From positions 5,208,001 through 5,272,000 of the forward strand of contig NZ_JAJJMO010000001.1 of assembly GCF_020905345.1 (NCBI RefSeq): a stretch of 64,000 nucleotides of DNA. Direction: 5' to 3'. The notes under the pieces are model-generated. The model searched no databases, was not told the origin of the DNA, and was given only the letters and a program-made list of their open reading frames with translations. This DNA comes from Flavobacterium pisciphilum. GTDB taxonomy: Bacteria > Bacteroidota > Bacteroidia > Flavobacteriales > Flavobacteriaceae. Shown one piece after another: positions 34,799 to 42,703 of this stretch; position 1 is the stretch's first letter; the number at the start of each line of letters is the position of its first letter. A program made the translations under genes and the position numbers.

Positions 34799-35329
34799 TT
34801 ATGCGAGTTTATCGGCATACATTTTTCTTAATTTTTGCACTTTGGGGTCAATTACCATTCGGCAATAACCAGCTTCCTGATTATTGTTGTAATAATTTTG
34901 ATGATCTTCTTCGGCTTCGTAAAATACTTCAAAAGGCTTTAACTCGGTTACGATAGGATCAGCGTAATAAGGCTGTACTGCTTCAAGTACTTGTTCTGCG
35001 ATTGCTTTTTGCTCATCATCATGATATAAAATAACTGAACGATACTGTGTCCCTTTGTCAGCTCCTTGTTGATTCAAAGTCGTAGGGTCATGACTTGTCA
35101 TAAAAATAGCTATTAAGTCCTGATAGGGAATAATTTCAGGATCGAAAGTTACTTGAACGACCTCGGCATGTCCTGTTCTTCCGGTGCAAACCTCACGATA
35201 AGCAGGGTTTTTTATATGACCATCAGCATAGCCTGATTTTATTGATACAATGCCTTTTAAACGTTGAATAACTGCTTCAATACACCAGAAACAGCCTCCT
35301 CCAAAAGTTGCTATAGATACGTTTTTCAT
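34799..35329 (-). CDS. msrA: Peptide methionine (S)-S-oxide reductase MsrA
   Basis: A 176-residue repair enzyme that reduces methionine-S-sulfoxide in proteins. The catalytic motif is ATFGGGCFWCIEAV, with family residues in SGYADGHIKNPAYREVCTG and GHAEVVQVTFDP. No signal peptide is present, so it is cytosolic. The ATG before KNVSIATFGGG was chosen over an upstream in-frame TTG. It is followed after 35 bases by selO, and the pair suggests a joint oxidative-stress transcript. Confidence 0.96.
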   Translation of the reverse strand: MKNVSIATFGGGCFWCIEAVIQRLKGIVSIKSGYADGHIKNPAYREVCTGRTGHAEVVQVTFDPEIIPYQDLIAIFMTSHDPTTLNQQGADKGTQYRSVILYHDDEQKAIAEQVLEAVQPYYADPIVTELKPFEVFYEAEEDHQNYYNNNQEAGYCRMVIDPKVQKLRKMYADKLA

Positions 35330-35528
35330 GTATATAATTTTAAAATAATTATTGTTCTTTAATTGATAAAGAGTAGAAAATTTTAATCTTTTCACCCCAA
35401 ATTTAATTCTAATATGTAGCTTTTGCTAAAAAGATGCCTGCTAAAGAGGTATTTAATTATAAATAAAGGAAATTGTATTATAGTTTTAACTTCAGTATTA
35501 ACAAATTCACAATTATATAAAAAATATA

Positions 35529-35536
35529 TACCTTTG
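35529..35536 (+). promoter_or_regulatory. -7 box for the class V aminotransferase gene
   Basis: TACCTTTG matches TAnnTTTG, with an expected transcript start near 35543, only 12 bases before the ATG at 35555. It rules out the longer upstream open frame. Confidence 0.55.
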
Positions 35537-35554
35537 GCATCAAATCAGTTTATA

Positions 35555-37042
35555 ATGAATATCAAAAACAATACCACGGCTTTAGAAGCTTATTTCCAAG
35601 ATTTTCGCAAAAATATTATTGGAATCGATCAGGAATTTACCTCTCCTTATGGTAAAAAACAGATAATTTATACCGACTGGACTGCAAGCGGACGTTTGTA
35701 TAGACCAATTGAAGAGAAAATTATAAACCAATTTGGACCTTTTGTCGCAAATACGCACACAGAAACAACTGTGTCAGGTACTGCCATGACAAAAGCGTAC
35801 CATCATGCCAGAAATATTATTAAACGTCATGTCAATGCCAACCAAGATGATATTTTAATTACTGATGGAACAGGAATGACAGGTGTTGTTAATAAATTTC
35901 AACGTATTTTAGGCTTAAAAGTTCCTGAGAACTTAAAAGACTTCACAGCAATTCCTGCAGATAAAAAACCAGTTGTTTTTATCTCACATATGGAACACCA
36001 CTCAAACCAAACTAGTTGGTTGGAGACTATTGCTGATGTTGAGATTATTCCAGCTTGCGAAAAAGGACTTTTTAGCCTTGAAAAATTAGAGATTTTATTA
36101 GATAAATATAAAGACAGAGCTTATAAAATAGCTTCAATCACTTCTTGTTCAAACGTTACAGGAATAAAAACACCATACTATGAGGCTGCTAAATTAATGC
36201 ACCAACATAATGGGGTTTGTTTTGTGGATTTTGCTTGCTCAGGTCCTTATGTGAAAATAAATATGCACCCAGAAGATCCAGAGGCCTATTTGGACGCGAT
36301 TTTCTTTTCTCCACATAAATTTTTAGGAGGCCCAGGAACATCAGGAGTTTTAATTTTTAATAAAAAATTATATAAGAACATGATTCCAGATTGCCCAGGA
36401 GGAGGAACCGTAAGTTGGACAAATCCTTGGGGTGAGCATAAATACATCGATAATATCGAAGATCGTGAAGATGGTGGAACTCCAGGCTTTTTACAAGTAA
36501 TCAAAACTGCTTTGGCAATCGAGCTAAAAGAGCAAATGGGAGTTGATAATATGTTGCAACGTGAACATGAAATCGTAGATTTTGTTTTCAATGAATTGAA
36601 CGACATTTCGAATATTAAAATCTTAGCAGCACAACATCAGGAGCGTTTAGGTGTAATTTCATTTTTTATCGAAGATTTGCATTTTAATCTAGGAGTAAAA
36701 ATATTGAATGATAGATTCGGTATTCAAACTAGAGGAGGTTGTAGTTGTGCAGGTACCTACGGGCACTTTTTATTGCATGTTGATCAAGAAACTTCTAATA
36801 AACTGATAAACGAAATCACTATTGGAGATTTAATACGCAAACCGGGTTGGATAAGAATGTCAATTCATCCAACAACAACTAGCGAAGAAATTGCTTTTGT
36901 TTGTAATAGTATTAAAGAACTAGCTCAAAATCACAAAACATGGGCTTTAGATTATGAGTATAATAAAGAAACCAACGAATTTATTCATGAAAATGTAAAT
37001 TCATTCGAAGACGAATTAGTCGCAGGTTGGTTTGCTTCATAA
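35555..37042 (+). CDS. Class V aminotransferase-fold PLP enzyme
   Basis: A 495-residue PLP enzyme related to cysteine desulfurases. The cofactor lysine is in AIFFSPHKFLGGPGTSGV, the PLP-ring His region is FISHMEHHSNQTSW, and the phosphate-binding aspartate is in CFVDFACSGPYV. A cysteine-rich loop TRGGCSCAGTYG sits where SufS/IscS-type enzymes keep their catalytic Cys, so desulfurase or selenocysteine-lyase chemistry is possible. The start was set by a -7 box 19 bases upstream of the ATG. It has its own strong terminator. Confidence 0.85.
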   Translation: MNIKNNTTALEAYFQDFRKNIIGIDQEFTSPYGKKQIIYTDWTASGRLYRPIEEKIINQFGPFVANTHTETTVSGTAMTKAYHHARNIIKRHVNANQDDILITDGTGMTGVVNKFQRILGLKVPENLKDFTAIPADKKPVVFISHMEHHSNQTSWLETIADVEIIPACEKGLFSLEKLEILLDKYKDRAYKIASITSCSNVTGIKTPYYEAAKLMHQHNGVCFVDFACSGPYVKINMHPEDPEAYLDAIFFSPHKFLGGPGTSGVLIFNKKLYKNMIPDCPGGGTVSWTNPWGEHKYIDNIEDREDGGTPGFLQVIKTALAIELKEQMGVDNMLQREHEIVDFVFNELNDISNIKILAAQHQERLGVISFFIEDLHFNLGVKILNDRFGIQTRGGCSCAGTYGHFLLHVDQETSNKLINEITIGDLIRKPGWIRMSIHPTTTSEEIAFVCNSIKELAQNHKTWALDYEYNKETNEFIHENVNSFEDELVAGWFAS

Positions 37043-37045
37043 AAC

Positions 37046-37082
37046 AAAAAATGGCTTCTTAATTTTTAAGAAGCCATTTTTT
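37046..37082 (+). terminator. Intrinsic terminator after the aminotransferase
   Basis: ATGGCTTCTTAA (37051-37062) pairs perfectly with TTAAGAAGCCAT (37066-37077) around a 3-base loop, flanked by A and T runs. Confidence 0.95.
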
Positions 37083-37260
37083 ATATATACTGCCTGAAGT
37101 TTTGTTATTTTCCAATGAGTACATTGTATTCTTTTGGTATGGCTACTCCTTTGCGTTTGGTGTTTCAGGTTTCAAGTTTTCAGATTAAAATAAACCTTCG
37201 CGAACTTTACAGTTAATATAAAGCGTGCTCAAAATTTTTAGTATTCTTTTGTTGTTCATC

Positions 37261-37310
37261 GCAAAATAACTCCAATATAGCTCTCCAATCTTGTCTTTCT
37301 GAGGAACGAA
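37261..37310. repeat. Dispersed intergenic repeat, copy 2
   Basis: About 80% identical to 973-1022 over 50 gap-free bases. It sits inside a 790-base gene-free stretch (37083-37876). The open frame that crosses it on the minus strand is not supported as a gene. Confidence 0.6.
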
Positions 37311-37416
37311 GAAACCCCGTATGTCGCTCTTCATACTATGTCGAGTTGCTTTATGAGACCTTTCCTTCGTCAAGGTGACAAGATTGTAGATAATAAATCC
37401 GTGTGTTAAGAAAGTT

Positions 37417-37847
37417 TGCAGTCTCAATATTCAGTTTAAAATAAACCTTTGCATCCCTTGCGGTTAGTGTTCAGTGTTTAGTCGCTGCTTCAAGTTTTCA
37501 GTATTCAGTCTCAGTATTCAGTTTAAAATAAATCTTTGCATCCCTTGCGGTTAGTGTTCAGTGTTTAGTCGCAGTTTCAAGTTTTTAGTACTCAGTCTCA
37601 GTATTCAGTTTAAAATAAACCTTTGCGTCCTTGCGGTTAGTGTTCAGTGTTTAGTCGCAGTTTCAAGTTTTCAGTACTCAGTCTCAGCATTCAGTTTAAA
37701 ATAAACCTTTGCATCCCTTGCGGTTAGTGTTCAGCGTTTAGTCGCTGTTTCAAGTTTTCAGTACTCAGTCTCAGTATTCAGTTTAAAATAAACCTTTGCG
37801 TTCCTTGCGTTAGTGTTCAGTGTTTAGTTGTAGTTTCAAGTTTTAAC
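37417..37847. repeat. 86-bp tandem repeat, about five copies
   Basis: The landmark TTAGTGTTCAG recurs at about 37464, 37551, 37637, 37724 and 37810, giving a period of 86-87 bases. Each unit contains TTTCAAGTTTT, CAGTCTCAGTATTCAGTTT and AAATAAACCTTTGCG-like segments. Copies differ by point changes and single-base indels. A related stretch lies at 55413-55480. No frame runs through the array. Confidence 0.92.
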
Positions 37848-37876
37848 TGTAAACCGAGACCGCAACTGCAAACTGA

Positions 37877-38326
37877 TTAAATATCCAATAACCGTCGGTG
37901 ATAGTTTATTTGACCTAAATGATAAGCAAGATGAGTGGTTAGATGAGTTAAAATAAATCCTGTTGAATCTTTACCTTCAAAAACGATAATTGGAAATTCG
38001 TGTTCCAGTTGGTCTTCAGATAAATTACTCAAAGTGGTATCGATAACAATAATAGTTTCGTCAATTTTGGTAATTAATTCAGTTCTCGGGATGTTTTTTA
38101 ATGAAAATTCCAATTCTCGATGTCTGATATATCCAGAACTACCCAATGCGGCTCCAATATAGGTGTTTAAATTACCAATTAAGTGTAAACATAGATTTCC
38201 TGCCGAATTTAAAATTTGTTCGTCTACAGTCCAAATTTTAGCTTCATTTTGATAGGATTGAATTTCGAGTTTTAATTTATTGAGATCACGATTAAAGAGC
38301 ATTCTCAATGTCTCGCAATGTGCCAT
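37877..38326 (-). CDS. DinB-family protein
   Basis: A 149-residue four-helix DinB/YfiT-like protein. Putative metal-binding histidines are in NLCLHLIGNLNTY and LTHLTTHLAYHLGQINYHRR. DinB proteins are often metal-dependent thiol transferases or of unknown role. It is the last gene of a long minus-strand run and starts only 2 bases after the NTF2-like gene stops, so the two are probably translationally linked. Confidence 0.82.
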   Translation of the reverse strand: MAHCETLRMLFNRDLNKLKLEIQSYQNEAKIWTVDEQILNSAGNLCLHLIGNLNTYIGAALGSSGYIRHRELEFSLKNIPRTELITKIDETIIVIDTTLSNLSEDQLEHEFPIIVFEGKDSTGFILTHLTTHLAYHLGQINYHRRLLDI

Positions 38327-38328
38327 TA

Positions 38329-38796
38329 TTATTTAGTTTGATATTTATGTAGAGAAGATAAGGCTTGTTCCTGTATTTTTTTCTGAAAAAAACCTGTCCA
38401 GCCTAATAAATAACCTGTAATGCCAAATGCTTGCTTGGACCATTTCCAAACATCAAAAGTATCAGTGTGCTTGATGATTAATCCATCTTGAAATTGAAAT
38501 TCAGCAAAAATACGGTTCACAACTTTTCTATTTGTTTTGCTAAAATTATAAGTAGCAACCCAATGGGCAGAGCCTACAAAGTCATCAGCTTTAACATCTG
38601 AGAATTCTATTTTTATGTTCCCTTTGCTTTTTTTAAGAAGCATCTCCCACATTTTAGAAACCTGATCCTCTTTTAGTAAGCCAAAAGCTGGATCACGAAA
38701 TTGTACTTTCGGATGGTAACATTCGCTCATCTTGGCTGCGTCAGTATTGGCAAATGCAGTATAGAATTTCGTAATGGTGGCTTCGTTTGCTGTCAT
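38329..38796 (-). CDS. NTF2-like (SnoaL-type) protein
   Basis: A 155-residue cone-shaped NTF2-fold protein: ITKFYTAFANTDAAKMSECY at the start, the HPKVQFRDPAFG strand, and a paired KHTDTFDVWKWSKQAFG end. This fold hosts small-molecule isomerases, dehydratases and binding proteins; the substrate cannot be read. It precedes the DinB gene by 2 bases. Confidence 0.82.
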   Translation of the reverse strand: MTANEATITKFYTAFANTDAAKMSECYHPKVQFRDPAFGLLKEDQVSKMWEMLLKKSKGNIKIEFSDVKADDFVGSAHWVATYNFSKTNRKVVNRIFAEFQFQDGLIIKHTDTFDVWKWSKQAFGITGYLLGWTGFFQKKIQEQALSSLHKYQTK

Positions 38797-38856
38797 TTTG
38801 AATGTGAATTAGAGTATAAAAGTACAGAATTATTGATTTCTTACTGAGAAATAAAC

Positions 38857-39381
38857 TTACAAAATCTGAATTTCTGCAGCGGTATTAAAACTATTTTTTG
38901 ATTTATCAAATTTGGTAGCATAGTAAGACTTCTTGTTAACCGCTGTAAAATTGCCAATTTGACTACTAAATTTATTCGTAGTTCCTGATATATTAAATCG
39001 GATAGATTGTATGTCAGTTTTCTTTAGTTTATTCATTTCAATAGTCGAAAGATTGAAATAAGTTGCCGTTTTATTCTCGGCTGCTTCAGTATTCTTTTTA
39101 TCGATACAGACAATAATAGTGTTATCTGTTAAGTAGATATAAGTAGTGCCGGTAATTTGTAATTTAGGATCAGTTGTTGCCACACTAATTTTTAAAAGCC
39201 CTCCAGTTTCAGTTTTTGCAATTTGAATATTGGCTTCGCCAGATAAAGCATAATTTTCGCAGATAAAATCCCAAGCCGGTGTGGCTGGATATGTTTTTCC
39301 TTTAAAACTAAGCGACTCCTGAGCATTAACCAAAATAGATAAGAAAAAAAAGGATAAAATCAGTAGTGTTTTATGATTCAT
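38857..39381 (-). CDS. Secreted protein of unknown family
   Basis: A 174-residue protein with a clear signal peptide (ending SILVNAQ). The mature part is a beta-rich domain with two cysteines (FICEN and IVCIDKK) and no recognised family. It lies 6 bases downstream of a lipoprotein gene and belongs to a compact minus-strand run with an M23 peptidase, which suggests an envelope role by location alone. Confidence 0.65.
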   Translation of the reverse strand: MNHKTLLILSFFFLSILVNAQESLSFKGKTYPATPAWDFICENYALSGEANIQIAKTETGGLLKISVATTDPKLQITGTTYIYLTDNTIIVCIDKKNTEAAENKTATYFNLSTIEMNKLKKTDIQSIRFNISGTTNKFSSQIGNFTAVNKKSYYATKFDKSKNSFNTAAEIQIL

Positions 39382-39387
39382 AGTGTT

Positions 39388-39864
39388 TTATTTATCAATT
39401 AATTTTGACTCGAATGTTTCGTCCCAGTCTAACGATTTAATGGCTGAAATCAAATTATCTTCATTAACATACACTCGAAGTTCTTTGTTCGCAACCTTTT
39501 TTTCGTATAAAGCTCTATATCTGTAGATGGTTTCATGTTTGGTTTTATAAACCCCATCCAGTTTAAGATCCTTAAAGGCTCCGTACCATTGTCGGAATTT
39601 CTGACATGTTTTTGTTAATCGCTCTTCAGTAGTATTTGTCATAACTGATGGCGTGACTTCGGTTTCGTTAAAAGGTTTGAATTTAGAAGTGTTACAAGTC
39701 AATAAAACTCGTTTTCCTAATTCATAGGCTTTTTTTTGCTGGCTATTGTTTATTTCAACAGGTAAAACTTTTGATATTTTTAAATCTTCGGTATTACTTC
39801 CGCCAGTTTTTGATTTGCAACCAATCAACAGTAGCAAACTTAAAATAAATAGTACTTTCTTCAT
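39388..39864 (-). CDS. Putative lipoprotein of unknown function
   Basis: A 158-residue protein with a lipoprotein signal (MKKVLFILSLLLLIGCKSK), where the Cys after LLIG would be lipidated. The mature part is basic and mixed alpha/beta (KFRQWYGAFKDLKLDGVYKT), with no recognised family. It lies 6 bases after the M23 peptidase gene and 6 bases before the next secreted protein gene. Confidence 0.7.
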   Translation of the reverse strand: MKKVLFILSLLLLIGCKSKTGGSNTEDLKISKVLPVEINNSQQKKAYELGKRVLLTCNTSKFKPFNETEVTPSVMTNTTEERLTKTCQKFRQWYGAFKDLKLDGVYKTKHETIYRYRALYEKKVANKELRVYVNEDNLISAIKSLDWDETFESKLIDK

Positions 39865-39870
39865 TGTTCT

Positions 39871-40548
39871 TTATGTTATTTTTAATACTAAATTGGGATT
39901 TGGGCAGTTGTTAGTGTAATAATCTAAATCGATTTTACTGCAAACACCAGGATAATCACCAAAATTGTCTCCAATATTTTTTATAATTTGAAAATGTAAG
40001 TGAGGTGCATAATCGCCATTTACACTTGGTTCTCCTAAAGTGCCCAAAATTTGTTCTCTTAGAAAAACAGCTCCAACTTTAAGATTAACTATACTTTCTA
40101 ACGACAAATGCCCGTATAAAGTATAGAAAATATGATTTTTGATAGTATGCTTCAAGATGATTGTAGGGCCGTAATCGCCTAAACCGGTATTGTTTTTAAA
40201 ACTATGGACAATTCCATCAAACGCTGCAAAAACTGGAGTACCAGCTTTAATCCATAAATCTAAACCGAGATGTATGTTGCGCTCTGCTGTTGTTGAGTTA
40301 TTAAAGTTTTCACTTCGTTTGTATATATTCCGTTCTTCTAGATAACCGCCAAAAGCAACTTTTGCTTTTGCTTGAGCTAGTAAATTCTCGATATAGACTT
40401 CAAAATCAGTAGCAGTTTTAGGTTTGCTTTTAGCTAGTTCCTGATTTGAGATTGATAAATCCAAAGGTATATATTGAGAGTAATCAATTGTTGGGTTAAT
40501 TACTTTTACAGGAGGTACGTTTTTTAAAACAGTTTCTAAAGAAGGCAT
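39871..40548 (-). CDS. M23-family (LytM) peptidase
   Basis: A 225-residue zinc endopeptidase domain protein. Metal-binding motifs are NIHLGLDLWIKAGTPVFAAF (HxxxD) and YAPHLHFQI (HxH), with the family glycine in TLYGHLSLESIV. M23 enzymes cut peptide cross-links in peptidoglycan. There is no signal peptide, which is unusual for a wall enzyme, so an atypical export route, a missed start or a cytosolic substrate must be considered. It is followed at 6-base spacing by two exported-protein genes. Confidence 0.88.
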   Translation of the reverse strand: MPSLETVLKNVPPVKVINPTIDYSQYIPLDLSISNQELAKSKPKTATDFEVYIENLLAQAKAKVAFGGYLEERNIYKRSENFNNSTTAERNIHLGLDLWIKAGTPVFAAFDGIVHSFKNNTGLGDYGPTIILKHTIKNHIFYTLYGHLSLESIVNLKVGAVFLREQILGTLGEPSVNGDYAPHLHFQIIKNIGDNFGDYPGVCSKIDLDYYTNNCPNPNLVLKIT

Positions 40549-40580
40549 ATATAATTAGTTTTTTTAAACATGAAATGAAA

Positions 40581-41243
40581 CTAGGCTAATTTTTCGATGA
40601 TAATTAATTCATTGTGCTCTTCAATGCGAGGAAGCATTTTAACTACATGTTGGTTGTTTATTTCCGAAATGTATTTTTGATTTCTAATATTATGTGTTTC
40701 ATTTAATATCATAGTATTAAAAAGCACAAAGCCATTCTTTTTTAAAAGATCACAAACTCTATTACTAAAGAAACTTTCGAATAAAAAGTTAGGCATTGTG
40801 GTATCTTCGAAAACATCGATTATGATTAGATCATATTTTTTATTTGTCTTTAAAACAAATTCGAATGCATCATCAATAATAATCTCAAGTTGTTTTATTT
40901 TATTTAGGTTGAAATATTTATTAGCGATTTCCAAGATGTCGGGGTCAATTTCGACTCCTGTTATTTTGCCTTCATATTTTATTTCATCAACCAGAGTTTT
41001 GATAACGCTACCACCAGCTACACCTAGAAGTAGAATCTCTTTCATGGAGATGATTTTTTTGAAGCCAATATTTTTTAAACCATATCTCAGGATGCGCTGT
41101 AAACTTCCGTAGGAATAATTGGTATTTTCTGAGTCTAAAACTAATTCACCGTTTGCCCATGTGACTTCTATGGCTTTGCTACGGCTCGATTTCTTTTCAA
41201 ATATTTTTATAGGAACAAGGTAACTGAACATTTTCTTAATCAT
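40581..41243 (-). CDS. Spermidine synthase-like SAM-binding protein
   Basis: A 220-residue Rossmann-fold protein. The S-adenosyl ligand motif is EILLLGVAGGSVIKTLVDEI, followed by ITGVEIDPDILEIANKYF and the catalytic-region YDLIIIDVFEDT. This matches the spermidine synthase fold without the N-terminal beta domain, so aminopropyl transfer is not assured and a methyltransferase role is equally possible. It appears to lead the minus-strand run that continues to the DinB gene. Confidence 0.78.
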   Translation of the reverse strand: MIKKMFSYLVPIKIFEKKSSRSKAIEVTWANGELVLDSENTNYSYGSLQRILRYGLKNIGFKKIISMKEILLLGVAGGSVIKTLVDEIKYEGKITGVEIDPDILEIANKYFNLNKIKQLEIIIDDAFEFVLKTNKKYDLIIIDVFEDTTMPNFLFESFFSNRVCDLLKKNGFVLFNTMILNETHNIRNQKYISEINNQHVVKMLPRIEEHNELIIIEKLA

Positions 41244-41259
41244 TGGTATGCGTTTTTAC

Positions 41260-41267
41260 CAAATTTA
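41260..41267 (-). promoter_or_regulatory. -7 box for the six-gene minus-strand run
   Basis: TAAATTTG on the minus strand matches TAnnTTTG, with an expected transcript start near 41253, 10 bases before the SAM-enzyme ATG. Confidence 0.45.
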
Positions 41268-41306
41268 AGATTTAAATTATTTATTTTGCAGGTTAAAATA
41301 AAATTA

Positions 41307-41858
41307 ATGAAGAAACAATTATATAAATTCATCTTTTTGAAACTCATGGGATGGAAAATTGTGGGGATTGAAAATGCGGAAGTGAAAAAATGTGTATTGA
41401 TGGTGATGCCGCATACAAGTAATCATGATTTTTATTTAGGAATTTTTACTCGAGGTATTTCTGGATTAGAAATGAATTGGGTAGGAAAGAAAGAGTTATT
41501 TAAATTTCCTTTTGGATATTATTTTAGAAGTGCAGGAGGAGAGCCATTGGATAGGTCAGGTGGTTTGAATAAAGTAGATTCGATTGCAGCTATTTTTGAA
41601 AGAAAGGAAACTTTTCGTTTGGCAGTTGCTCCAGAAGGAACTCGTAAAAAAGTTACAGAAATTAGAACCGGATTTTATTACATCGCTTTAAAAGCAAATG
41701 TGCCAATTGTTCCTGTAGCTTTTGACTGGGGTAAAAAAGAAGTTAATCTAGGGAGGCCATTTCATCCAACAGGAAATTATGAAGCCGACATGGAAATTCT
41801 AAAACAACACTATAAAGGGGTGGTGGGTAAAATTCCAGCTAACGGATTTCCGTTTTAA
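41307..41858 (+). CDS. PlsC-like acyltransferase
   Basis: A 183-residue acyltransferase. The catalytic HX4D motif is VMPHTSNHDFYLG, and the substrate-binding motif is AVAPEGTRKKVTEIRTGFYY. It is short, with no predicted membrane helix, like a subgroup of lysophosphatidic acid acyltransferase-related enzymes in Bacteroidota; phospholipid or lipid A precursors are possible acceptors. The ATG at 41307 was chosen over a TTG at 41286 that overlaps a TATTTTG-like box. Confidence 0.85.
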   Translation: MKKQLYKFIFLKLMGWKIVGIENAEVKKCVLMVMPHTSNHDFYLGIFTRGISGLEMNWVGKKELFKFPFGYYFRSAGGEPLDRSGGLNKVDSIAAIFERKETFRLAVAPEGTRKKVTEIRTGFYYIALKANVPIVPVAFDWGKKEVNLGRPFHPTGNYEADMEILKQHYKGVVGKIPANGFPF

Positions 41859-41920
41859 AAATTTCAGAATGGTGCAAATGAAAAGAACTCAAAATTTTCA
41901 AAAGCACACAAAATATAATT

Positions 41921-42391
41921 TTAGGGAGTATATACCTTAAAAGTTCCATTTTTATAAAAAAGCACAATTTTTTCTATTTCTTCAAAAGAGGTATTGGGAA
42001 TTGTGTTTTTTATTTCAGGAGTATTTTTTTCAATCACATTTTTCTCATTCGGATTTTCTATTTCTAAGAAATCCTCAGGAATGAAATTCTTATTTGGGAA
42101 AATAGGAGTAATGGGTTTTTCAATTTCTTGCGGAATTGGATTTATAACAACTTCGTTATTTTCACTTTTAGGAAAAGATCCTTTTCCGTTCAAAACCCAA
42201 TACAAATCTATATCGGGGAAAACCTCTATAATCTTTAATATAAAATCTAAGCTAGGTTTGTTTCTGCCAGAAAGTAGGTGAGACATACTAGAGCGTTGTA
42301 CTCCGATTTTATCTGCAAACGAAGAGGCGTTTAAACCATAGTAATCTAGTATGGTTTCTAATCTTTTTATAAAATCCTCGATGTTTACCAT
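41921..42391 (-). CDS. XRE-family helix-turn-helix repressor
   Basis: A 156-residue protein. Residues 1-70 are a lambda-repressor-like domain (LNASSFADKIGVQRSSMSHL, then PSLDFILKIIEVFPDIDLYW). The rest is a proline- and Glu/Asn-rich linker ending in FYKNGTFKVYTP. The divergent M14 gene starts 312 bases away, and six copies of one palindrome fill the space between, one of them over this gene's own start codon. Autorepression and control of the M14 gene are therefore likely. Confidence 0.87.
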   Translation of the reverse strand: MVNIEDFIKRLETILDYYGLNASSFADKIGVQRSSMSHLLSGRNKPSLDFILKIIEVFPDIDLYWVLNGKGSFPKSENNEVVINPIPQEIEKPITPIFPNKNFIPEDFLEIENPNEKNVIEKNTPEIKNTIPNTSFEEIEKIVLFYKNGTFKVYTP

Positions 42392-42690
42392 TGTAACTTG
42401 TTTTTAAAATTGAGGTGGTTTACAAATGTAATTAAAATATAGTAGAATACCAATGATACAATTGTAAATAGCGAAATCAGAGCGTTTTTACTGCTATTTT
42501 AACTTTACATGATTTGATTTAAGTTGTTAGTAATTAGTATTTTGATTGTTGTTTTGTAAGAGATTAACAAATGTCACTAAAAAATAGATTAATCGGCATT
42601 ATTCAGGGGAAATTGGCGTTTACAAATGTAGATTATCGAATATTTTAATTGTTTACAATTGTAAAAATAAAGATGTTTACTTTTGTAAAC
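42383..42690. promoter_or_regulatory. Six-copy palindromic operator array between XRE and M14 genes
   Basis: Sites fit GTTTAC-N4-GTAAAC: 42383-42398 (over the XRE start codon), 42418-42433, 42454-42469, 42618-42633, 42651-42666, and 42675-42690 (GTTTACTTTTGTAAAC, perfect). The site at 42418 contains TACATTTG on the minus strand at 42423-42430, a -7 box for the XRE gene. The site at 42675 contains TACTTTTG at 42678-42685, a -7 box for the M14 gene. Repressor binding would block both promoters. The 42392-42703 gap holds nothing else. Confidence 0.8.
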
Positions 42691-42703
42691 CAAACAATAT
42701 GAC

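Noticed and set aside
37185-37427. 80-codon minus-strand frame in the 37 kb gap
   Set aside because: It is built from the dispersed repeat also present at 973-1022 and has no protein-like pattern.
37417-37847. CRISPR array
   Set aside because: The units are directly adjacent with no unique spacers, the copies vary, and no cas gene is near.
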